DNA of 64,000 bases from Arbacia lixula (taxonomy: Eukaryota; Echinodermata; Echinoidea; Arbacioida; Arbaciidae), in NCBI GenBank assembly GCA_963669155.1, contig OZ022586.1:19026785-19090784 (forward strand), given 5' to 3'. Each line of letters opens with the position of its first letter. The stretch's first letter is position 1. Positions 57,350-64,000 of the stretch are shown one piece after another. Below the pieces are notes generated by a model. That model saw nothing but the letters and a program-made list of their open reading frames with translations. It did not search any database and had not been told where the DNA came from. Both the position numbers and the translations under genes were made by a program.

Positions 57350-57515
57350 TAAGTGCCATTTTCATTGGGCTTAAAAAATCATGAAGCTAGGGGACAGGGA
57401 CAATAGGACCAATCGGCTTTTGGTACGGTTGCTAGGCAACTGTCACCCTAACTTCGCAATTTTTCTAACTTCACAATTATTAAGTCCAATGAGAATGGCT
57501 CTATAGAAGCAGATT
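57350..57515. repeat. Foldback element
   Basis: 'gccattttcattgggctta' (57355) pairs with 'taagtccaatgagaatggc' (57482), with further pairing of 'atgaagctagggg' and 'ccctaacttcgc' inward. Confidence 0.7.
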
Positions 57516-57579
57516 CAAGTCCCTGCATTGTCTTGTCTTTCTCCCTTTATTCTTCTTACTGAGCAGCGCGACTCTCGCG

Positions 57580-57725
57580 TAATCTGCTGTACAGTCAATT
57601 GATGACAGGCTATGAATAAACTTCAAAGTCCTGATTTGGTGCAATTAAGCCACACCTATTTGGTTACTGCAGTTCCATGGCAAATTTTGGCATCCTAACT
57701 TTACCAGGGTTCATGAAGCCAAAAA
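57580..57725. repeat. Dispersed repeat, second copy of 53195-53365 family
   Basis: Same ordered blocks as at 53.2 kb, including 'gctatgaataaacttcaa'. Its AATAAA is part of the repeat and need not be a host poly(A) signal. Confidence 0.6.
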
Positions 57726-57769
57726 ATCTAATGGAAAACGGCTTAAGTGGGCCATCATTTTTTTTTATT

Positions 57770-58220
57770 CCCTGTTGGATTGCAAGCTTACTAAAACGTT
57801 GGGTAGCCCTTTTGCAGGTCAAAAATGATATTTTGAAAATACCACAGAAAAAGGAAGAAAAGACTGTGTAAGAACTTCCATCACAGTATTAGAACCGGAA
57901 GCTTACTTTGAGCAGAATTGTACTGATCTCTAGACCTTAGTAGCCTTGAGATTGATGCCGTAACAGTGCATGTCATGCTCTCCACTCTCCACTCCACAAT
58001 GATGCTTGAATTGAGCACAGCCTCGCTGACCGATGCATTGGCCAGTGAAATGCATCATAGACTCTGTTTGGCGTGAAAGGGGTTGTATCAATGGTAAACA
58101 AGAAGTTTTTCACTTTTTCCTGATATAGTTTGTGAAGCTATTACTATGAGAGTTCATACATGTTATCTGTAGAGTATACTGCTGATCCATGGTGAGTTTC
58201 ATAATGTTTTCAAAAGGGCT
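57770..58220. repeat. Dispersed repeat, second copy of 28080-28430 family
   Basis: Blocks 'gtagcccttttgcaggtcaa', 'tttttcactttttcctga' and 'ggtgagtttcataat' in the same order as at 28.1-28.4 kb. Confidence 0.5.
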
Positions 58221-59445
58221 ACCCTTCATGCTTGGTACCTTGCCTATTCCAGACATTGTTGATCACGGCTCTTACTGGTACTTCTGTCTCATCTTATTTG
58301 CAATGTACTGGTACTCCAGTTGACAGTCAAAACCTTGCATCTTGTTCTCTTATTTTTTTTTCTAGTCAGTATTCTATTTTCTGTGCCTTCTTTTCTCATT
58401 ATGAGACCTATGAATTGAACTTTGTTTTTTTTTAAATGTTAGATGACATTAAATGTAAATACTGCACTGCAGCATAGCCCTAGTACTAACCAGATTAAAT
58501 AACATCATTGTGTATGATCTAAATGCAAATTTAATTATTAACTTCTGTACTTCAGCATTATTTACTAATACTAGGTATACTCGTGAAATATATTCTTGTA
58601 TTCATGGTTAGTAATAAGTATGTAGCATTCAGTTCTTTCAGTTTTTGTCAGTTGCATGTGATACTGATTTAATTTAGACATAGATAAGAGTAACTTCTTG
58701 TGATTGTGTGGTTTATAACATATAAGAATAGTGTAGTGTTTAGTTCAGTCATCTGACCTTTGTTGTCATAACTGACTCTATAACTAAGATTTTTGTGTCC
58801 TTCGTATGCGTGACATTCCATCTCAAAACATTTACTAGCCAGAAAACATCTCTCTGAAATGTCTGCCCTTATATTTTCAATCTCTCTCTGATGTTTGGTA
58901 CCAAGAAGAGTAAAACATCCATGGGGATATTTGAAATGCCCAGCCTAGCTACACGAGAAACCTGTGACTCATCATGAGTGAGGCATGCTGTCTCAAATAT
59001 CCAGTATGAATACATGTATTGTTAACCGTAAGTTAACTCGAACTGATAGGGCGAAAAAAATAAGGATTGCTGCATGTACTGGATGGTTAGGCTTTTCCTT
59101 TCAGGCAAGTGTGTCAGTGATAAATGTATGGATTAAAGACACTCTTTGTCCTTCTCTTGTTAAGCCTTTGAATAGTTTTACATGTGTAGTTTTTGAATAT
59201 TGGTTTGCTGTTTTTGGATGTATGAACAATAATAGTTAAACACTTAATGGAGTAGTGTTATGTAATGCATTACAAATGAAGCATACATCGTTGAAGCTAA
59301 GTTCGAGTCAAGTACATCTCAAACGAGATTGTGCATGCTGTTGAGTAGTAGCTCTCACTTAATCACCAATTTGCAGAGTGCAAATTCTCTGTCATTTACA
59401 AATTTGTGCCTTACCAATAAAACATGTCTACCAAAAGACCAGGGG
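58221..59445. other. Tudor downstream region, nothing recognised
   Basis: Small frames (e.g. 58985-59239) lack any family resemblance or splice context. Confidence 0.45.
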
Positions 59446-59450
59446 CCATA

Positions 59451-59562
59451 TTCTTGAATCCTTACCAGCCCTAGTTACCAGTAAATAATGATGCATCTAG
59501 CTATATGCACTTTAATAGCAAACTAGGCTTGGCAAGGTTTCTTTAGTATACGGCCCCTGCAG
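59451..59562. repeat. Foldback MITE, ~110 bp
   Basis: 'ggggccatattcttgaatcc' pairs with the complement of 'gtttctttagtatacggccc'; the arms run on through 'ttaccagccctagtt' and 'aactaggcttggcaa'. Confidence 0.78.
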
Positions 59563-60383
59563 AATTGATTGCAGAATCAAGAATGAATGTATAGAATTAT
59601 AGGATAATGAAAATGTGACAGTGTCATGTATAATTCAAGCTGTTTTTTGTTTTTTCTTCTTTTGAAAAGAGACCATTTGTGTGCCAAACAAACTGCTCCT
59701 ATCTCAGATTCTGTTTATAACCTGTGGAAAATTTTTGTGTCATACAAAATGGTTAAGAAATACATTGTACCACATATGAATAAATATGCTGTTTGAAACA
59801 ATGCAGGATAGCAACCAGTGCATGTTGCAATAGGACATTATATTGTACATATGTTACAAGTTTCCTTTTTTCAGACAGAGTCCTGTGATTCGACTACGCT
59901 GAAGTCTAGAAAATTGCTGAAGAATTAAGTAGAATGGTTGTAACAATCCATTTTCAGTGAATGTAATGTAACTGGTGTGTGTTAGAGGATTGCCAGCAAT
60001 TATGTTACATATTATTTTATGCTGGAGGATATATTCAAAGAAGATATGAGCACATTATGACATTGACAACACATTTGAAATTGATGGAAGAGAGTATGGT
60101 TTGTGTTATGTTCATTATGCACCAGTGGCTATAAAATTATGCACCAAGTTGTTGTTGATGCAACATTTTTGTGTGGAGGGGTGCTTGAACTTTTTCTGTA
60201 GTAAATTGAATTCAATTTTTACAAAGGATTTTTTTTTCATTGCCCATGGGTATAATTTTGTACTTGACCCGATATGTATGCTACAAGAGTTAATGTTTCT
60301 AGTGTTAGTTTGGTTACAAAAAAAAAAAAATTCTCCTATATATACGTTACTCAAAGAAGAGTTTTCATGTGGAAAAAGTATGT

Positions 60384-60389
60384 AATAAA
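60384..60389 (+). terminator. Candidate poly(A) signal
   Basis: AATAAA in 'tgtaataaaagaaaaatg' followed ~30 bases on by a T/G-rich stretch ('tagttttgcattgtctg'). It would give the Tudor transcript a ~6 kb 3' UTR; other AATAAA occur at 59416 and 59766. Confidence 0.3.
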
Positions 60390-60471
60390 AGAAAAATGTT
60401 TGGAATTAAACATAGTTTTGCATTGTCTGTTTACTTGAAGCATGATGCAAGTGTATTGACAAGATTATTAA

Positions 60472-60785
60472 AGGGATAGTTCACCCTGAAATTATTTTGG
60501 GTTCAATAAGAGAAGACGCATGAAAGAAACATATAAGTGAAGGTTTGACGAGAATCAGTCAAAGGAAAAGAAAGTTATTTGATTTTAAAGTTTTGATTTT
60601 GTGACATCATGTGTGAGGTGCTCTCCCATATGTTGTGTACAAAATAATTTCATAAATTGCCTTTTTTCAGTTTTTTGACAATGGAATGATTTATTTTCGT
60701 ACAGTTATGTGTGTAAAAACAGTTCTAATGATGTATCAAATGCATAAGTAAAAGGATGCATATCTTTTTGAGAAAATGCAGTTCC
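60472..60785. mobile_element. TTAA-flanked MITE, copy C (right end missing)
   Basis: TTAA then AGGGATAGTTCACCCTGAAA, the same terminus as 29212. Body follows the family to about 60785; the second terminus is not found. The CRE/E-box core is degraded here (GTGACATCATGTG). Confidence 0.72.
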
Positions 60786-60856
60786 AGAAAAAAAATTCTG
60801 CGCCACCCATACAAAATTACTGCCTGACATTGAAGTTGGTACTGTACAGTTGTATT

Positions 60857-61135
60857 TTGTTTTTATCCAAAAAGCACCTCCCACCTTACTTGTTTTTATC
60901 CAAAAAGCACCTCCCACCTTATGTACATTCATATTTCACAGACATCTTCTCTCATTCTTTTCCTCCCCCCTTCTTTATTTTTCTCTCACACGTCATCCCT
61001 GTGCCTTTTCCTCCCGCTGTCTTTTTCTCCCGTCCGTATTCTTTTCTCCTTTCTTTATTTTTCTCTCACAAGTCATCTCTGTCCCTTTCCCTCCCGTTGT
61101 CTTTCCCGTCCATATTGTTCTTTTCTCCTATCTGT
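60857..61135. repeat. Short tandem duplications, CT-rich
   Basis: 'tttttatccaaaaagcacct' occurs twice 33 bp apart (60861, 60894). A ~95-bp CT-rich unit is repeated at about 60960 and 61045 ('tttatttttctctcaca'). Confidence 0.8.
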
Positions 61136-61454
61136 CTACATTACTCAACCAGTTATAGTTGCCTTTATCTCTATGTAAAACACCCATCTCCTCCATCTCG
61201 CTGCCACTGTTCACCCAATAACCTTGCTCTGCCACACAAACTGCTGGTCTATGGGTTTGTGTACGTAGCCGACTCAAAAGTTTTTAAGGATTGCCTCTTC
61301 TCTGCTTGGGTGACTGGTGTTGTTAATCTCCTTTACTGTAAAAGTACCTATTCACGCATTTCCTCCCAGATAAAAATACATGTACTTGTAACAGTACATG
61401 GTAAATGAATAGGAAACCAAATCATTGTACAATATGTGCATTACATAATTATAT

Positions 61455-61460
61455 TTTATT
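61455..61460 (-). terminator. Candidate poly(A) signal for CENPW
   Basis: AATAAA on the minus strand, ~1.37 kb after the CENPW stop. A nearer one lies at about 62014-62019, inside a foldback repeat. Neither is proven. Confidence 0.25.
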
Positions 61461-61974
61461 AACATTTACTTGTACATGTACATGTATTTACAATTGAGGA
61501 AAATAAATATGCTGAAATCCTTGCATTCACTCACAGGTTACGTCACATTAAAATAAAAATAATACATAACCAAAAAATTACATATATGTTGCATTTGGGG
61601 CAAAGACATTTTCACCGTATAATAACATTCCTGGGTCATTTAATCTGTCATCCACTACACTAAGGCTTCTGCAGCCAAAAAAAAAAAATGTATAGTTTTT
61701 TAGCACCATAACATATTTCTATGGGGTTCAGTGGTACAGTATTCCATTTGTGGAAATAACACTGTAGTTGGTGGATTAATTACTGTGTTTTTTGTTGTTG
61801 TTTATGCTGCCAGATGGTCAAATTTTTGGTTAAAGAGCTTTTAACAAAGGTGGACATGAATTTGCGGAATGGGGTATTCCATACTACATGTATTTTTTCA
61901 TAATTCCTCATTGAGTGATTGCACTGTCTGCAACCAGATGTTGGTTAATTTTTAATGAGGTTAGTCAATTTTTG

Positions 61975-62240
61975 TGCAGGGTGCTAAATTCACACTAGTT
62001 TCTATGGTTTAGACTTTATTTAGACCACCATTTGATCAAATCAATCTAAATATACTGTGGCTTAAGCCGTAGTAAATAGTGAGAAATTAGCACCTTACGC
62101 GGAATGCACAGATTCCTTAATAGACCTATTTGAAGTGAACTTTCTAAATAAAGCACACCTATTTCAGGTGAACTTTCTAAATAAAGCGCACTTATTTGCT
62201 TAAACCATGGTCTAAATCTAGAACACTTGTGAATTCGGGC
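61975..62240. repeat. Foldback element with internal 37-bp duplication
   Basis: 'gctaaattcacactagtttc' (61981) is matched inverted by 'tagaacacttgtgaattc' (62218-62235). Inside, 'gaactttctaaataaagc' is repeated at 62138 and 62170. Confidence 0.65.
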
Positions 62241-62241
62241 C

Positions 62242-62352
62242 TATGAGTCCAGGAACATATCTCCTAGCACGTAAGGATTATGAGTCCAGGAACATATCTC
62301 CTAGCACGTAAGGATTATGAATTCAGGAACATATCTCCTAGCACGTAAGGAT
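62242..62352. repeat. Tandem repeat, 37 bp x 3
   Basis: Unit 'tatgagtccaggaacatatc' and following 17 bases, starts 62242, 62279 and 62316; unit 3 has two changes. Confidence 0.95.
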
Positions 62353-62357
62353 TAGAG

Positions 62358-62710
62358 CGACGGGAAAAACTTCTTGCGTACACTGTACAGAGCCGAGTAT
62401 GGCAAAAACCACCTCGCAAGGTAGTCTGCAGAATCAGTTTGAGGACAACCTTTCGAGAATACCTTTGCTAATTTTGCTTGCCTACGCACAGCAGGCAGAG
62501 CCAGTCCTATCTGAGAGCAGGTCAAGGGTGACAATGACGGGAACCACTTCTTGTGTACACACTGCGGATCTAGATTACCCAAGTAAGTCAAGGTGGTCTG
62601 GAGAATGGGTTTGTAGATATGCTTCTAAAAAAGCCTCAGACCACTTTGCTTATTTTGCTTGGATACACAGTCAGAACAGCCAAAACCAGTCTAGGTTTAA
62701 AAACATGAGA
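62358..62710. repeat. Imperfect tandem duplication, ~175-bp unit
   Basis: 'acgggaaaaacttcttgcgt' (62361) and 'acgggaaccacttcttgtgt' (62538) start two units that share later blocks ('tttgct-attttgcttg', 'cagagcc/cagccaa'). The 104-codon open frame across it is a by-product. Confidence 0.6.
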
Positions 62711-62825
62711 TGATAATCCAGTTGTTGGTCAAGTTCTCTGCAGATGATTGATGGTAGAGTACTGTACATGTAGTCTTGATACCTTCAGCCCCGCCTCACT
62801 ATAGCAATGTGTAGTCTTGTCATCT

Positions 62826-62852
62826 TCAGCCCCGGAACTCTCTCAGAACCTC
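62826..62852 (-). CDS. CENPW: Centromere protein W, last coding exon
   Basis: Minus strand 'ctctcttttcaaacag/GAGGTT...' opens a nine-codon exon EVLREFRG-stop (stop at 62828-62826), phase 0. It continues exactly from the 63410-63523 exon to give HVKQVAKEVLREFRG, matching the conserved C-terminal histone-fold end of CENP-W, which also finishes in a short basic ...RG. The tiny size is supported by the strong acceptor and the fit. Confidence 0.78.
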   Translation of the reverse strand, partial: EVLREFRG

Positions 62853-63409
62853 CTGTTTGAAAAGAGAGCAGAAGTGTATAAATTTGTTTTTTTTTATTTG
62901 CATGGACTCCAGTAGTTTTCTTTATTGGGGTGGGGTAGTTTTTTTTTGCCTAAATAAAATAAGGGGATACAAATGAAGGGGGCCAATATGTTGACTAAGC
63001 AGCTGTATTACATTCAAAGTGTGTTCATGCTTTAGGAACAAAAATATGAGGAGAGATACTGCTGGTACTCTTTCTTACTATCATTTATCATGCTTTATTG
63101 ATTGATTGAGTGACAGAGCTTCCTTACCAGCCTTACCTACAACATGTATGAATCAATGCTCGGGTGAAATAATTATTCAAAGTTTCAGAGGAGACATATA
63201 ATTTTAATCACAATCCAACAATGCCCAATGCCACATGATATGGGAAGAAAAAACAATTGTGCAGGGACTTTTCATGAGGCATGTAATGCATTATATTGCC
63301 TTGAGATTTATATTTTTTTCACAGCATCTCTTTCTGTCCTGAGCCCAGAGTATGTTTTTCACTGCAAACTATGTGGAGAGTTCTAAGTTAATTAGGATCG
63401 CTGACTGAC

Positions 63410-63523
63410 CTTTGCGACTTGCTTGACATGGAGCGGAGTCAAGGCATTCTCACGGTTCTCCTGAGCTTCCAAGTTTGCCTTGATCGCAAGACGTCTTAGG
63501 AACAGCATATAGTCCAGGAATAC
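63410..63523 (-). CDS. CENPW: Centromere protein W, histone-fold exon
   Basis: 114 bases, phase 0/0: acceptor 'tcttttcatag/GTATTC', donor 'GCAAAG/gtcagt' on the minus strand. It encodes 38 residues beginning VFLDYMLFLRRLAIKA and ending LTPLHVKQVAK. That is the long alpha-2 helix, loop and alpha-3 start of the CENP-W histone fold. CENP-W pairs with CENP-T in the CENP-T-W-S-X complex that wraps DNA at kinetochores. CENP-W is about 90 residues; the first exon (N-terminus and alpha-1) must lie beyond base 64000. Other small histone-fold proteins (CENP-S, CENP-X, TAFs) fit the motif order less well. Confidence 0.8.
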
Positions 63524-63577
63524 CTATGAAAAGAGACAATGATGTTATCATATAGTGCTGGGCATTTCCATACAAGT

Positions 63578-63735
63578 ACATTGAAACCTGTCTATAGTGG
63601 CCACCCAAGACAGGTGTCTGCTATAGACAGGTTCGTCAACACATGATTTCTCTGGTGAAATGATTTTAGTGGCCACTATAGACAGGTTGGCTCCTATAGA
63701 CAGGTGGCCGCTAAGACAGGTTTGACTGAACGTAA
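63578..63735. repeat. Foldback repeat of 'acctgtctatagtggccac' type in CENPW intron
   Basis: 'gaaacctgtctatagtggcc' (63589) recurs in both orientations four times ('ctatagacaggt' etc.) to 63722. A hairpin-forming MITE. Confidence 0.8.
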
Positions 63736-64000
63736 GTGTAATAGCATAAGCTGTTATTCATGACGAGCGTGTTACAAAATTGCATAATGTGTCTCTGTTC
63801 CTGTTAGTCCATATATTACTATCTTTGTTACTGTAAGCCCGTACTGGATTCACTAGTTAGAGTGCATCTGGCTCCTCTGAACATTCAGGTTCAGCATTTC
63901 GGGAATATGTATTGTATGGTGGTGTGACCTAATTTCGCGCGTGTCCATATTATGCGCACTAACACTAAACGAGAAGGATACACGATGCATACGTGGGACT
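63736..64000. other. CENPW upstream intron, nothing recognised
   Basis: No exon of CENPW found on the minus strand before the window edge. Confidence 0.45.

Noticed and set aside
62399..62713. 104-codon plus-strand gene
   Set aside because: The frame spans an imperfect tandem duplication and is antisense to the CENPW 3' region; sequence resembles no protein family.

Overview
This is animal nuclear DNA: intron-split genes with GT/AG junctions, AT-rich intergenic DNA full of transposon fossils, and no bacterial operon features. The repeat set (Ty3/gypsy, Penelope-like, L1/Tx1-like and Tc1 elements, many foldback MITEs, CA/CT microsatellites) together with a multi-Tudor germline protein, a long LRR-Ig surface protein and a CENP-W kinetochore gene suggests a marine invertebrate deuterostome. 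An echinoderm such as a sea urchin is my best guess, but it is an inference; no marker here fixes the species.

Layout. 1-3487: 5' part of a Ty3/gypsy LTR retrotransposon on the minus strand (5' LTR, tRNA-Leu primer site, gag, and a pol open to the window edge), inserted in an older non-LTR fragment. 3.9-12.3 kb: repeats only, namely a ~4 kb tandem segmental duplication whose copies differ by clean transposon insertions, Penelope-like GIY-YIG fragments, tRNA-headed short elements with a UCA anticodon loop, and two inverted hammerhead-ribozyme motifs. 12.6-19.1 kb: inverted-repeat elements, an inverted L1/Tx1 3' end and a ~0.9 kb tandem repeat. 19.4-23.5 kb: a decayed L1/Tx1-like non-LTR element.

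23.9-33.8 kb: an LRR-Ig surface protein gene (+). One 3.2 kb exon encodes the ectodomain. It either reads through to a GPI-like hydrophobic tail or may splice to a separate transmembrane exon near 33.7 kb. 36.9-54.4 kb: the main gene, a seven-exon (+) gene for a protein of about 2748 residues with ten Tudor domains and a long acidic disordered tail. I assembled its exons from splice sites and reading phase. Its introns carry MITEs and fossil duplicates of its own tail exons.

54.4-62.8 kb: long downstream region with an inverted-repeat element that contains seven 157-bp tandem units, each with nuclear-receptor-type AGGTCA direct repeats, plus several foldback elements. 62.8-63.5 kb: the last two coding exons of CENPW on the minus strand; its first exon lies beyond the window.

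The three host genes work in unrelated processes: adhesion or recognition at the cell surface (LRR-Ig), piRNA/germ-granule scaffolding (Tudor) and centromere assembly (CENPW). The transposon load around a Tudor gene whose family polices transposons is notable only as context.
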